A DNA stretch of 64,000 nt from an uncultured Anaerolineales bacterium (GCA_937952305.1 CALFZO010000116.1:124001-188000), one strand, 5' to 3'. Shown: positions 24,616 through 33,998, counted from the stretch's first letter. Numbers and translations: made by a program. The notes: generated by a model not told the origin, from the sequence alone.

Positions 24616-24846
24616 TCAGGCGGCGCGCGGCTCGGCCGGCGCTTCCGACGTCACCGTCAGGGCGGGCTCACTCGGCACGAACAGGCACAGCAGCAGATAG
24701 ATCAGCACGCCGTGGCCGCCGCCCAGGGCCATGAGCACAAACACCAGGCGCACCACGGTCGGGTCCAGGCCGAGATATTGGCCCAGCCCGCCGCAGACAC
24801 CCGCGATCATCTTCTGACTGCGACTGCGATAAAGCTTCTTGTCCAT
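24616..24846 (-). CDS. PspC domain protein
   Basis: 76 residues from the ATG at 24844-24846, which has GGAGGACGT just upstream; a longer frame lacks such a site. It begins MDKKLYRSRSQKMIAGVCGG and continues LGQYLGLDPTVVRLVF, the PspC signature, followed by a membrane segment (ALGGGHGVLIYLLLCLFVP). PspC proteins take part in the phage-shock or membrane-stress response, often as sensors for PspB or regulators, though many lone copies are uncharacterised. As the first gene of the five-gene envelope operon it probably lies next to the promoter in the AT-richer 24880-24950 stretch. Confidence 0.9.
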   Translation of the reverse strand: MDKKLYRSRSQKMIAGVCGGLGQYLGLDPTVVRLVFVLMALGGGHGVLIYLLLCLFVPSEPALTVTSEAPAEPRAA

Positions 24847-24975
24847 ACGTCCTCCTGGGGCGGGCTTCCGCCCCGTGTGTGCTACGTCAGAACTCAATAC
24901 GCAGCCTGGGACGTTAAGTTTCGGAGAAGTGGGCGATTATGTGCGACCACGGGTCCGCCGTTGAACCGGCGGCGG

Positions 24976-25010
24976 AAAAAGGACGCCCCTGGCGGGTGAG
25001 GCCAGGGGCG
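24976..25010 (-). terminator. Intrinsic terminator downstream of the cytochrome P450 gene
   Basis: A perfect 10-bp stem (CGCCCCTGGC at 24984-24993, GCCAGGGGCG at 25001-25010) that is followed on the minus strand by TCCTTTTTCC. It lies 31 bp after the P450 stop and separates that gene from the envelope operon. Confidence 0.75.
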
Positions 25011-25041
25011 CGGAAACAGGGCGCTTGAGGCGCGGGCGGCG

Positions 25042-26418
25042 TCAGCGCTGGTGGACCTTCAGCCAGAGCGGCCGGGTGGGACGGGTGGCGCCGGCGAACT
25101 CGGCCGGGATGGGCTCGGACGAGGTCGGCTCAACGCGGAAGCGTTCCAGCGCCATCGCCAGCGCGAAGACCATCTCCAGCAGCGCGAAGCTGTTGCCCAG
25201 GCAGACGCGCGGGCCGCTGGCGAAGGGGATGTAGGCGTTCTTCGAGCGGGCGTCCACGGCCGCGGGCGCGAAGCGCTCCGGATCGAACCGCTCCGGATCA
25301 GGCCAGACGCTGGGGTGGCGATGGACGAGGTGCGGGATCAGGATCACGAGCGTGCGCGCCGGCACCTGGTAGCCGCCGATGGTGTCGGCCTCCAGGTTCT
25401 GGCGGGCCAGCAGCGCGGTCGGCGGATACAGACGCAGCGTCTCGTCCACGACCATGCGCGTGTACTTCAGCTCCGGCACGTCGGCCATGGCCGGCCGGCG
25501 CCCGCCCAGCACGCGCCGGGCCTCCGCCGCCGTCGCCTCGGCCGCCTGGGGATGGCGCGAGAGCAGATACCAGGCCCAGGTCAGCGTGCGCGCCGTCGTC
25601 TCGAAGCCGGCGAAGAACAGCGTGATGACCTCGTCGCGCAGCTGCTGCTCGCTCATGCGCGCCCCGGTCTCCTCGTCCTGCGCGCGCAGCAGGAGGCCGA
25701 GCAGGTCCTCGCCGGGCTGCTGCCGGCCGGCCTGGATGCGCTCACTGACGAAGCGGTTGATGACTTCCAGATCGTGGCGGAAGCGGCGCTGCTTGGGGAA
25801 CGGCGCCCACAGGGGCAGCTTCACCGGGGCCAAGCTCTGCTCCGGGATGAAGGCGAAGGCGGATTGGAAGGCCGCGCCCACCTCGGCCAGCGCCTCACCC
25901 AGATCCAGGCTGAACATGGCCCGCCCGATGACGCTCATCGTCAGCCGCATCATCTCCGCGTCCACGTTGACTGGCTCGCCGCGCTGAGCGGCCGTCTCCC
26001 AGCGGACCAGCAGCCGGTCGGTGACCTCGGCCATCATGGCGGCGTAGCGGCTGATGGCGGTTGGCGTAAACGGCGGCTGCATCAGGCGGCGCTGCTGGCG
26101 CCACAGGTCGCCGTCGCTGGTGACCAGGCCCTGCCCCACCAGCAGCCGGAAGCCGTCGTAGCCGAGACCCTTGATGTAGTTCTTCTGGTTCTTGACGAGC
26201 ACGTGGTGCACGTGGTCCGGGTGGGCCAGCAGGCAGGCGTTCAGCGGCCCCAGTTTCAGGCCGATGACGTCGCCGTACTGGCGCCACAGGTCGGTGTAGG
26301 CGGCCAGCACGTCACGGCCCGAGAGCTGCAGCGCATTGCCCATCACGGGCAGGCCGCGCGGACCGGGCGGCGCCGGCGGCAAGAGGTCGGTTGGCGCTGT
26401 CGATGAACTCGCAGTCAT
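25042..26418 (-). CDS. Cytochrome P450
   Basis: 458 residues from the ATG at 26416-26418, supported by TTGGAGG upstream. It is a haem monooxygenase. The I-helix reads LFFAGFETTARTLTW, the ExxR motif is VDETLRLYPP, the PERF region is DPERFDPERF, and the haem-binding loop is FASGPRVCLGNSFALLE with the ligand cysteine near residue 405. The N-terminus starts with the Pro-rich PPAPPGPRGLPVMGN, and there is no membrane anchor, so the enzyme should be soluble. No ferredoxin or reductase gene is next to it. The substrate is unknown; hydroxylation of a lipid or similar small molecule is typical of the group. Confidence 0.93.
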   Translation of the reverse strand: MTASSSTAPTDLLPPAPPGPRGLPVMGNALQLSGRDVLAAYTDLWRQYGDVIGLKLGPLNACLLAHPDHVHHVLVKNQKNYIKGLGYDGFRLLVGQGLVTSDGDLWRQQRRLMQPPFTPTAISRYAAMMAEVTDRLLVRWETAAQRGEPVNVDAEMMRLTMSVIGRAMFSLDLGEALAEVGAAFQSAFAFIPEQSLAPVKLPLWAPFPKQRRFRHDLEVINRFVSERIQAGRQQPGEDLLGLLLRAQDEETGARMSEQQLRDEVITLFFAGFETTARTLTWAWYLLSRHPQAAEATAAEARRVLGGRRPAMADVPELKYTRMVVDETLRLYPPTALLARQNLEADTIGGYQVPARTLVILIPHLVHRHPSVWPDPERFDPERFAPAAVDARSKNAYIPFASGPRVCLGNSFALLEMVFALAMALERFRVEPTSSEPIPAEFAGATRPTRPLWLKVHQR

Positions 26419-26580
26419 GCGAAACCTCCAAGACCAACAGGCTGGGAAAGCGGCGGGCGGGGTGACAGCCAGCCACGGCCGAACGCCGGCTCCCAAGATC
26501 AGGATAGGAGCATAGCCGCGCCGCAGCCGGCGCGGGACCGGACTGATTCTACCGCCAACTCCGGCCGGGACCAGGCGCAC

Positions 26581-29500
26581 TCACGGGTTGAGCTCAGCGC
26601 AGGCGTGGTGCAGGTATTGGCGGCACTCGGCGGACGTCAACGGCCGGGTGACCCGCTGACGCGCCAACGCCAGCAGATCAGCGGGCTGGTTCAAGAACAC
26701 CCGTACCCGGCCGGCGCTGTCCGCCATCCACAGGCGGGCCCCCTCGGCGCTGATGCCCAGAACGAGCACGGGGTTTTCTCCAGACACCAACGTCAGCGGT
26801 GCCTGACCCGGGCCGATCTCCCAGACCTGCAGTTGGCCGCCGCCGCTGGCAGCCAGGCGTGTGCCGTCGGGCGAGATCGCCAACGCCGACACCGGCTCGG
26901 TGAGCCCGGTCAGCGTCGCCCGCAATCGGCCGGCGGCCGGCTCCCAAACCTCCACCGCGCCATCCTGACAGCCGACCGCCAGCGGCGCGGTGCGCGCCTC
27001 CGGGGCAAAGCTCAAGGCGGCCGGCCGGCAGCCCGGCGTCAGGGCCGCCTGCCATTGCGCGGTTTGCGTATCCCAGAGCGCGACCGCGCCGCGCGGATCG
27101 AGGACGGCCAGGCGCATCGCGTCCGGGCTGGCCGCCAGGGCCCAGGGCGGACCGGCGTGACCGGGCAGTGTCGCGCGCAGCCCGCCTGTGCTTGTATTCC
27201 ACACCCGCACGGCGCCGTCGCTGCCGGCCGCGGCCAGCCACAGGCTGTCTGGGCTGAACGCAAACGCCGTCAGGGCCACCCCGGCTGGCGGTGACAGCGC
27301 GGCCACCGGCCGGCCGTCGGCCGCCGCCCACAAGGCGCCAGCACCTGGGCCGGCGCCGGCGACGGCCAGCCGCTTCCCATCCGGGCTGAGGGCCAGCCTC
27401 GTCACGGCCAGGCCGACCGGCCAGACCCGCAAGCGCTGGCCCGCCGCCAGGTCCCAAAGCGCGACCTCGGCCGGCGCCGAGCGACAGACGACGGCAGCGC
27501 GCCCGCTCGGCGCGGCCGCCATCACTGGCAGACCATCCGCGCACATCGCCACAGCCGGCCCTTCGTCGAGCGGGCCGGTCTCCCAGTAGCGGATGGTCGC
27601 ATCCACCCCGGCCGTGATGAGCCAGCGTCCCTCTGGGCTGAAAAGAGTCTGCGGGATCGCGCCGCGATGCCCGGCCAAGACTGCCAGCTGCTGCCCGCTC
27701 GGCCACTCCCACAGGCCGGCCTCCCCGCCCGATCCGGCGGCGGCCAGGCGGGCGCCATCCGGGCTGAAGGCCAGGCTGGTCAACGACCCGGCCGGACCCC
27801 GCAGGAGCTGCAGCGCGCGACCGGTGACCGTGTCCCACACGTGCACCCATCCGGGTTGCGGACCCCCCGTCGCCAGGCGATCGCCGCCGGGGCTGAACGC
27901 CAGCGCGCCTGCCTCACCCGTGACGGCCGGCAATGCGAGACGGCGCACGCCCTCGGGCAGCGCCCAGAGCTCAAGCCTCCCGCCGCCGGCCACCGCCAGG
28001 GTGCGGCCGTCGGGCGTGAAGCCCAGACTGATCACCGGCGCCAGCGTGGACGCCACCGCCGCCAGCAATTCGTGTCGGGCGACATCCCACACCCACACCG
28101 CGCCGCGCTCAGCCGGCCAGAATGCCACGAAGCGTCCATCCGCGCTGAAGGCCGCGGCCTTCAGCGCGGCGTAGCGCACGGGCAAGGTGCGGCGCGGCGC
28201 GGCCTGTCCGGTGGGTATGGTCCAGGCGGCGAGGACGGCCTGTCCATCGGCGGCCTCGGTGAGGGCCAGGAGCCTGGCGTCGGCTGTGAGCGGGCCCGGG
28301 AAGCGCGTGCTGACCGGCGCGGTGAAGACAACGGCTCCGGTCGCGGCGGCCCAGACCTGAGGCGTGCCCGCCGGGCCGGCGGCCGCGAGGTAGGCGCCGT
28401 CCGGGCTGAGCGTCAGGTGGGCCACCGCTCCAGCGGCCGTGAACGTGCGGCGCACCCGGGAGGCGGCCAGCGCGTGATGCAGCGCGGCTTCAGCCTCGGG
28501 TAACAGCGTGCCATCGACGGTGTAGGTGGTGCTCAGCGCTTCCAGCGCCAGGAGCAGGCTGCGCTCCGGATCAGCGGCCAGGCTGGCTTCGGCGGACGCG
28601 GCCACCTCGCGCGCATAGGCCAGGCGCACGGCCAGTTGAGCCGCGCGGGTGTGTTCGGCCGCCTCGCTGCCGAAATAGGCCGCCAACCCGCCCAGGCCCA
28701 GCGCCAGGACCAGCGCCCCGCTCAGCGCCAGCGCATGCCACCGCAGGCGGCGCGCCGTCTGGACGTGCTCCTCGGCGCGTTGGCGCTCGGACTCGGCGAG
28801 CTGGCGGGCGGCCTCCAGCTCGCGGCGATGCCGGGCGGCCTGATCCGCGGCCGCCTGGTCCGCCTGTGCGCGAGACGCCTCCAGGAACTCGCGCTCCTGG
28901 GCGTTGAGCTCCGCCTGCTCCAACTCAGCCGTCCACGCCTGGAGGTGGGTCAGGCGCGGGCCGCTGTACAACAGGCTGGGATCACGCTCAAGCGCGCGCC
29001 ACTCCGCCGCCGCCTCGGCCAGCTGGCGGCGCAGGCGCAGGCTGTCGCGGGCTTCGTCCAGCCAGGTGCGCAGCCGGGGCCAGGCCTGGATCAGGGCCTC
29101 ATGCGCGATCTCGACCGCGGCCTCGTCCAGGGTGAGGAGGCGTGCCTCCGCGAGCGTCTCGAGCACGGCCTGGCGCGCGGGCGCGTCGCTGACCGGTGGA
29201 AGCAACTCGGTGGTGGCGACCCGGCGGCGGGTGTCGCGCGCCGGATGGCCTTCGCCGGGGGCGATCAGGCGCAGCAAGATCTGGCGCGCGATCCGGCGTT
29301 GATCCGCGTTCAACTGATCGTTGAAGACGGCCTCCGCCGTCGCCGCCACGGCGCCGCGCACACCGCCGGCCGCCGCGTACCCGCTCAAGGTCAGTGTCCG
29401 GCCGCGCCGCCGCCGCCACGTCTCCAGCAGCGCGTGCGAGAGCAACGGCAGCGCGCCCGGCTCCGGCCCGTCCAGGTCATCGGCGCCGACAGCCTGCAAA

Positions 29501-30468
29501 CAGACCTCCGCCAGGCCGGGCTCCAGGGCCCAGCCGCCGGCCGCGGCGGGCGCCTCGATGGCGCGCCGGAGTTCGGCCGCCGTCATGGGGCCGAGGTGGG
29601 CGTGGCCGGCCGCGAGCACCTCGCGCAGACCCTCGAAGCGCGCGCAGTCCGCGTAGAAGTCGGCGCGCAGGACAATGACGACGAGGGCGATTCCGTCCGG
29701 CGCGCTGGCGGCGGCCAGCAGGCTGCGCACAAAAGCGCCCTGCTCGGCCGGGTCTCGGCAGTGGACGAAGAGCTCCTCCAACTGGTCGACGACGAGCAGG
29801 GCGTGGGCGGCGCCGCACCGCCGCGCCGCGCCGGCCAGCGCCGCGGCCAGATCCGAATCCTGGCCGCCGTTCAGCGGTTGCGGCGCCAGGCTCGCGGCCA
29901 GGGCGCGCAGCGGGTGAGCGCCCGGCGTCACCACATGCACGGGCCAGTCCGCGGACTCTGGCTGCCGGCGCAGAGCCGGGATCAGGCCGGCACGCACCAC
30001 CGACGACTTGCCGCTGCCGGAGGCGCCGACGATGGCTACCCACCGAGCCGGCCGCGGCCCAGGCGCGGTGCCGGCACAGGCCAGGACGTCGGCCACCAAC
30101 TGCTGGGTCACGGCTTCCCGCCCAAAGAAAGCGTCGGCGTCGGCGACGTCGAAAGAGTTAAGGCCCTTGTAAGGGGGGATTTCCGAAGCGGTGAGGTCCT
30201 GTGGCTGAGCCTGATGCGCCAGGTCCAGCAGGCGCGCGGCCGCCGCCGGCTCATCAGCCAGGTCCAGGATTGGGACAAAGCGGGCGGCAATCGTCGCGGG
30301 GTCCGGCTGGCGTTGATTAAGCTCCAGGCGGCTGATCTGGGCTTCGGAGTAGCCAACGGCAATGCCCAACTCACGCTGGGTCAGGCCGACGCGGCGCCGG
30401 AGGCACCGTAGCAGGTCGCCGAAGGTCGTGAAGCGGTCCAGGACGAACGCGGTCAAGTTAGAGGCCAT
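26581..30468 (-). CDS. XRE-type HTH plus STAND NTPase with WD40 repeats
   Basis: 1,295 residues. Residues 16-70 form an XRE helix-turn-helix (LTQRELGIAVGYSEAQISRL). Residues about 100-480 are a STAND-family (nSTAND1-like) P-loop NTPase beginning PPYKGLNSFDVADADAFFGR, with Walker A GASGSGKSS (148-156) and Walker B LLVVDQLEELF (224-234). A charged coiled coil (about 505-580) leads to a single membrane helix near 585-605, and residues about 660-1280 carry roughly a dozen WD40 repeats such as LAFSPDGARLAAAGSGGEAG. STAND proteins are ligand-triggered switches, and this arrangement would put the propeller on the far side of the membrane from the DNA-binding end. GGGAAGGGG precedes the start. It is divergent from a small repeat protein. 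An effector role is not shown by sequence. Confidence 0.88.
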   Translation of the reverse strand: MASNLTAFVLDRFTTFGDLLRCLRRRVGLTQRELGIAVGYSEAQISRLELNQRQPDPATIAARFVPILDLADEPAAAARLLDLAHQAQPQDLTASEIPPYKGLNSFDVADADAFFGREAVTQQLVADVLACAGTAPGPRPARWVAIVGASGSGKSSVVRAGLIPALRRQPESADWPVHVVTPGAHPLRALAASLAPQPLNGGQDSDLAAALAGAARRCGAAHALLVVDQLEELFVHCRDPAEQGAFVRSLLAAASAPDGIALVVIVLRADFYADCARFEGLREVLAAGHAHLGPMTAAELRRAIEAPAAAGGWALEPGLAEVCLQAVGADDLDGPEPGALPLLSHALLETWRRRRGRTLTLSGYAAAGGVRGAVAATAEAVFNDQLNADQRRIARQILLRLIAPGEGHPARDTRRRVATTELLPPVSDAPARQAVLETLAEARLLTLDEAAVEIAHEALIQAWPRLRTWLDEARDSLRLRRQLAEAAAEWRALERDPSLLYSGPRLTHLQAWTAELEQAELNAQEREFLEASRAQADQAAADQAARHRRELEAARQLAESERQRAEEHVQTARRLRWHALALSGALVLALGLGGLAAYFGSEAAEHTRAAQLAVRLAYAREVAASAEASLAADPERSLLLALEALSTTYTVDGTLLPEAEAALHHALAASRVRRTFTAAGAVAHLTLSPDGAYLAAAGPAGTPQVWAAATGAVVFTAPVSTRFPGPLTADARLLALTEAADGQAVLAAWTIPTGQAAPRRTLPVRYAALKAAAFSADGRFVAFWPAERGAVWVWDVARHELLAAVASTLAPVISLGFTPDGRTLAVAGGGRLELWALPEGVRRLALPAVTGEAGALAFSPGGDRLATGGPQPGWVHVWDTVTGRALQLLRGPAGSLTSLAFSPDGARLAAAGSGGEAGLWEWPSGQQLAVLAGHRGAIPQTLFSPEGRWLITAGVDATIRYWETGPLDEGPAVAMCADGLPVMAAAPSGRAAVVCRSAPAEVALWDLAAGQRLRVWPVGLAVTRLALSPDGKRLAVAGAGPGAGALWAAADGRPVAALSPPAGVALTAFAFSPDSLWLAAAGSDGAVRVWNTSTGGLRATLPGHAGPPWALAASPDAMRLAVLDPRGAVALWDTQTAQWQAALTPGCRPAALSFAPEARTAPLAVGCQDGAVEVWEPAAGRLRATLTGLTEPVSALAISPDGTRLAASGGGQLQVWEIGPGQAPLTLVSGENPVLVLGISAEGARLWMADSAGRVRVFLNQPADLLALARQRVTRPLTSAECRQYLHHACAELNP

Positions 30469-30615
30469 TGACCCCTTCCCACTGCCGCGCCACCCGCGTT
30501 CAGGCTGATTCGATTATAGGCCGCAAATGGCCGCCGGGATTGGCAAGAAATGTCATAGCGCCGCCACCGTGTCGTGCTAGGGTGGAGCCACACCGACCGA
30601 CCAAAGGAGGCGTCT

Positions 30616-31101
30616 ATGCGTCGCAAGCACCTGTTCGATTTCACCCGGCGCCCCGTGATGGGAGGCGCCCATGGGGGGACGATCCATCACACCTACGATT
30701 GGGTCGTGTCGCACAAAGTGCTGCTGGAAGTGCTGGGCGGCCTCTTGGCCGTGATCGTGATCGGGCTGCTGCTGTACACGCTGAACCTGGCGAATACCGC
30801 CGCCAACCTGAGCGCCGGCAGCGCCATCCAGTTGACGGAGTACGAGCTGCACAACTACGACGCCATCGAGGCGATCCGGGCGGCCCGGCTGGTGAACCCG
30901 GCGCCAGTGGCCGACCGCAGCTACGACGCCATCGAGGCCATGCGCGCCCAGCGCACCTGGTTCAACGCGGCAGGCGACCACAGCTATGACGGGATCGAGG
31001 CGGTGCGCGCCGCCCGTCTGATCAACCCGCTGCCCGTGGCCGACCACAGCTATGACGCGCTGGAGGCGAAGCGGCTCGAGTTCTTCGAGTCGCAGAAGTA
31101 A
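30616..31101 (+). CDS. Single-pass membrane protein with 22-residue YDAIEAxR repeats
   Basis: 161 residues, starting at an ATG seven bases after AAAGGAGG. Residues about 33-58 are one membrane helix (VLLEVLGGLLAVIVIGLLLY). From about residue 80 come three and a half repeats of 21-22 residues: YDAIEAIRAARLVNPAPVAD, YDAIEAMRAQRTWFNAAGD, YDGIEAVRAARLINPLPVAD and a partial YDALEAKRLEFF. The repeats look helical and amphipathic with an alternating Ile/Glu/Arg pattern. It is divergent from the XRE-STAND-WD40 gene with only 147 bp between them, so the two may be co-regulated. Function unknown. Confidence 0.72.
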   Translation: MRRKHLFDFTRRPVMGGAHGGTIHHTYDWVVSHKVLLEVLGGLLAVIVIGLLLYTLNLANTAANLSAGSAIQLTEYELHNYDAIEAIRAARLVNPAPVADRSYDAIEAMRAQRTWFNAAGDHSYDGIEAVRAARLINPLPVADHSYDALEAKRLEFFESQK

Positions 31102-31168
31102 ACCTCAGGCGCAGCCGCGCGGACAGGCGACGAACCAACGAATCACGCGCGCAATAGCTCGGAAACAC

Positions 31169-31206
31169 AACCGGGCGGCCGCTTGACAGAGAGCGGCCAC
31201 CCGGTT
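31169..31206. terminator. Hairpin terminator between convergent genes
   Basis: AACCGGGCGGCCGCT (31169-31183) pairs with AGCGGCCACCCGGTT (31192-31206), 15 bp with one mismatch. No long U-tract follows on either strand, but its place between the repeat-protein gene and the MFS gene fits a shared terminator. Confidence 0.55.
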
Positions 31207-31239
31207 CGGTGGAGCGCCGGCCTGGTGGAGAGGCGGTCC

Positions 31240-32493
31240 TCAGTCCGCGTCCGCGGGCGCCGCAGCCTCGGCGGATGGCTCGGCGGCTGGGGTCGGAGGC
31301 AGCTTGAACTTGAACCAGGTCGGCCCGATGGTCAGCAGCGCCACACCGGCCGTGATCCAGAACGGCAGGCGCGGATTGAAGCGTTCCCACAGTTGAGCGC
31401 CCACCCACGGCGCCGGCAGCGAGATAATGCCGAGGCTGCTCTGGAAGATCCCGTTGAAGGTGCCCAGCGTGTGGCGGGGGACGACCTTGGAGATCAGGGC
31501 CTGGTAGGCCGGGCTGAGCAGCCCCACCCCCACCCCGAAGAGCACCCACGTCAGCACGAAGCCCAGATAGTTCTCGGCCAACACGAACACCACCAGCGCC
31601 ACAAACACGATCAGGAAGCCGAGCGAGATGGCGACGCGTTCCCCGTAACGGTCGGACAGGCGGCCCGAGGCCACCGGCGTGAGCATCATCGCCACCGAAA
31701 AGACTGAGCCGAGCAGGCCGATCTGCGCCAGGCTCAAGCCCGCGACCTGCTCCAGGTAGAGCGGCTGGAGTTGCTCGGACAGGCGGAAGGCGATATCGCG
31801 CACGCCGTCGGTGAGGAAAATCCACGTGATCACGCCGCCGCCCACCAGCAGCGACCCGATCAGGGTGGCGCTCGCCCGGAAAGAGGCCAGCGTCAGCGGC
31901 CGGGCCTGGGCCTCGCTCGGCGAACGCATGGTGCGCGCCATCCACACGCGCAGCAGGGCGGCCAGGGTGTAGAACAGCGTCGCGCCCAGCAGCATGGCCT
32001 GGAACCCCCAGCGTCCGGCCAGGAAGCCGCCCAGCGGCGGTCCGACCACGCCCACGATCTGGTAGAGCGTGTCGGTCAGGCCATAGACGCGCCCGCGATT
32101 CGCCTCGCTCGAATTCTCGGCGATGAAGGCGCTGAAGCTCGGCCCGACGAGGGCGTACGGGATCTGGGAGATGGACAACGCCAGCAGCATCCACTGCCAG
32201 TTGGGCGCCAGCAGCATGGCCAGGAAGCCGAGCACACCGCCCAGGCTGCCCAGCGCCACGGCGCGCAGCCGCCCGATCGAGTCCGAGATCCAGCCGCCCA
32301 GGATCTGCAGCGTCAGCACCACGACCGAGGTCAGCGTGAACACCAGGCCCACCTGGCTCACCGAGGCGCCCAGTTCGGTCAGGTAGATCGGCATCAACAA
32401 GTTGGTCATCGAGCCCGCGATGTTGGCCAGGATCATGGCGAGCAAGAACCAACGCATCAGGGGAGACAGCAACGGAGGCTTTTTGTCAGACAT
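31240..32493 (-). CDS. MFS transporter
   Basis: 417 residues with about twelve membrane helices in two six-helix halves, the major facilitator layout. The family signature between helices 2 and 3 reads GGWISDSIGRLRAVALG, and the equivalent in the second half is ASGRLSDRYGERVAISLG. The N- and C-termini are short and charged and should be cytoplasmic. Such proteins export or import small solutes with proton coupling; drug-export-type members are common, but the substrate cannot be assigned. The gene stands alone between a convergent repeat protein and a small membrane protein. Confidence 0.88.
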   Translation of the reverse strand: MSDKKPPLLSPLMRWFLLAMILANIAGSMTNLLMPIYLTELGASVSQVGLVFTLTSVVVLTLQILGGWISDSIGRLRAVALGSLGGVLGFLAMLLAPNWQWMLLALSISQIPYALVGPSFSAFIAENSSEANRGRVYGLTDTLYQIVGVVGPPLGGFLAGRWGFQAMLLGATLFYTLAALLRVWMARTMRSPSEAQARPLTLASFRASATLIGSLLVGGGVITWIFLTDGVRDIAFRLSEQLQPLYLEQVAGLSLAQIGLLGSVFSVAMMLTPVASGRLSDRYGERVAISLGFLIVFVALVVFVLAENYLGFVLTWVLFGVGVGLLSPAYQALISKVVPRHTLGTFNGIFQSSLGIISLPAPWVGAQLWERFNPRLPFWITAGVALLTIGPTWFKFKLPPTPAAEPSAEAAAPADAD

Positions 32494-32634
32494 ACGGACC
32501 CGCTGACCGCGACGCCGGATTGCCGGAGTTGTGCTGTCATTATAGGCCGCGTCGGCGTCCTCAGCGCGGACGGTTTTCTGCGAACGGGGAAGGAAGGCGA
32601 GTTAGGCGATCCGGTCGCGATGATTGAGCGGACC

Positions 32635-32817
32635 TCAGCGGATGGCGCTGCTGTGGAGGAGCGCCGGGGTCACGATCACGACGCCCAGGATCGCGCAGGT
32701 CAGGCAGACCAGCACCGTGGCCGCCCAGTCCAGACTCGACGGCGGGGTCTCGTCCGCCAGGATCAGCCAGCGCAGCACCAGGTAATAACGGATCAGGATG
32801 TCTTCGACCGTGCTCAT
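32635..32817 (-). CDS. 60-residue membrane peptide downstream of the WYL regulator
   Basis: A small protein with a soluble N-terminus (MSTVEDILIRYYLVLRWL) and a membrane helix (WAATVLVCLTCAILGVVIVT). AAAGGGGAG lies three to four bases before the ATG, a good ribosome site. It starts 27 bp after the WYL regulator stop and shares its direction, so it is probably co-transcribed. Nothing in it identifies a function. Confidence 0.6.
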   Translation of the reverse strand: MSTVEDILIRYYLVLRWLILADETPPSSLDWAATVLVCLTCAILGVVIVTPALLHSSAIR

Positions 32818-32844
32818 ACGCTCCCCTTTCGTGGCGGGCTCGTC

Positions 32845-33840
32845 TCAGCCGTCGCGGGCGGCCGGCGGCGGCGCATACAGCTCAGCCGCGGCGCGCAGAT
32901 CCTGGGCCACGGCGCGGCGCAAGCCGGCCGGCGCCAGGACTTCGGCGTGCGGGCCGTACTGCATCACCCAGCGCTTGACCTCGCCCAACCCGCCCACCGT
33001 CATGCGCAGGATCACGCCGCCGTCCGGCAGAGGCTCCAGCGGTTGCTGGCTGGCATGCCAGCGGCGCTCGCGGATATAGCGCGCCGGGACCGGCCCGAAG
33101 CGGATGACGACCTCTTGCGGGTCGCCGCCGCGCTCGTTCTGAAACGCCGACTGCATGTAGTCGCGGGCCGAGAAGCCCGGCACGCGCTCGAAGCGCTCGG
33201 GCAGCACCTGCCAGCGGTCGATGCGGCTGGCGTGGAAGTTGCGCATCTCCTGGCGCAGCCGGTCAAAAGCAAACAGGTACCAGTCGCCGCGCATGTTGTA
33301 GAGGTGGTGCGGGTCCACCGTGCGCTCGTTCCACTCATCGCGGCTGGCCGTGTAGTAGTGCATGGCCACCGGGTGTTGGGTCTGGATGGCCCGCTGCAGA
33401 TCGGCCAACAGCTCCGGGTTGACGGACGGCGCTTCCGGCGCCGCGAAAGTGTACGTCTCGCGCAGTTGGTCCAGGCTCACCTGGATGTGCTCGCCCAGGC
33501 TGGCGGCCAGCTTGCCGACGGCCGAGCGCAGCGGCGGCTCAAAGGCCGTGCCCAGGTAGCGGCGCGCCACATCCACGCTCAGGAAGAAGGCCAACAGCTC
33601 GCCCTCAGTCGCGAACATGTTTGGCAGCACCCAGGTGGCGTCCAGGTAATACCAGCCGCGCCGTTCCTTGTCGAACGCGATCGGCGCGCCCAGCCGCTCC
33701 AGCATGAAGCGCTTGTCGTTGTAGATGACGCGCTTGCTGACCTCCAGTTGGGCCGCGATGCGGTCGGCGTTGGGGAAGGCCTCGGCCCGGATCTGGCGGT
33801 CGATCTCCAGGATGCGCTCCAGTTGTTGTCGTTGGGACAT
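32845..33840 (-). CDS. WYL-domain helix-turn-helix transcriptional regulator
   Basis: 331 residues from the ATG at 33838-33840, preceded by GGGAGG; longer frames lack a site. The N-terminus is a winged HTH (PNADRIAAQLEVSKRVIYND). The WYL domain occupies about residues 150-235 (PHHLYNMRGDWYLFAFDRL), followed by the WCX extension (about 245-325), where RFGPVPARYIRERRWH and VGGLGEVKRWVMQYG are typical. WYL regulators sense ligands, often nucleic-acid-related, and are frequent in defence regions, but many are metabolic or repair regulators. The only same-direction neighbour is a 60-residue membrane peptide. Confidence 0.9.
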   Translation of the reverse strand: MSQRQQLERILEIDRQIRAEAFPNADRIAAQLEVSKRVIYNDKRFMLERLGAPIAFDKERRGWYYLDATWVLPNMFATEGELLAFFLSVDVARRYLGTAFEPPLRSAVGKLAASLGEHIQVSLDQLRETYTFAAPEAPSVNPELLADLQRAIQTQHPVAMHYYTASRDEWNERTVDPHHLYNMRGDWYLFAFDRLRQEMRNFHASRIDRWQVLPERFERVPGFSARDYMQSAFQNERGGDPQEVVIRFGPVPARYIRERRWHASQQPLEPLPDGGVILRMTVGGLGEVKRWVMQYGPHAEVLAPAGLRRAVAQDLRAAAELYAPPPAARDG

Positions 33841-33998
33841 GCGGCCTCCCGACCCACCCGAGAGTAGCAGAAGCCAGTGCACGCAGTGTTCACTGCGCGC
33901 CGGGCTTCGGCTGTGGGTTTGTGGTCAGAACGGGATTATGCCGGCAATGGGGCGGAATCCCCAAGGGCCGGCGGGCGCCGGCGAGGTGGGGCAGGAAC

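Noticed and set aside
28636..30411. 591-aa plus-strand open frame opposite the STAND gene
   Set aside because: No motif, no ribosome site, and it is antisense to Walker A and B coding sequence.
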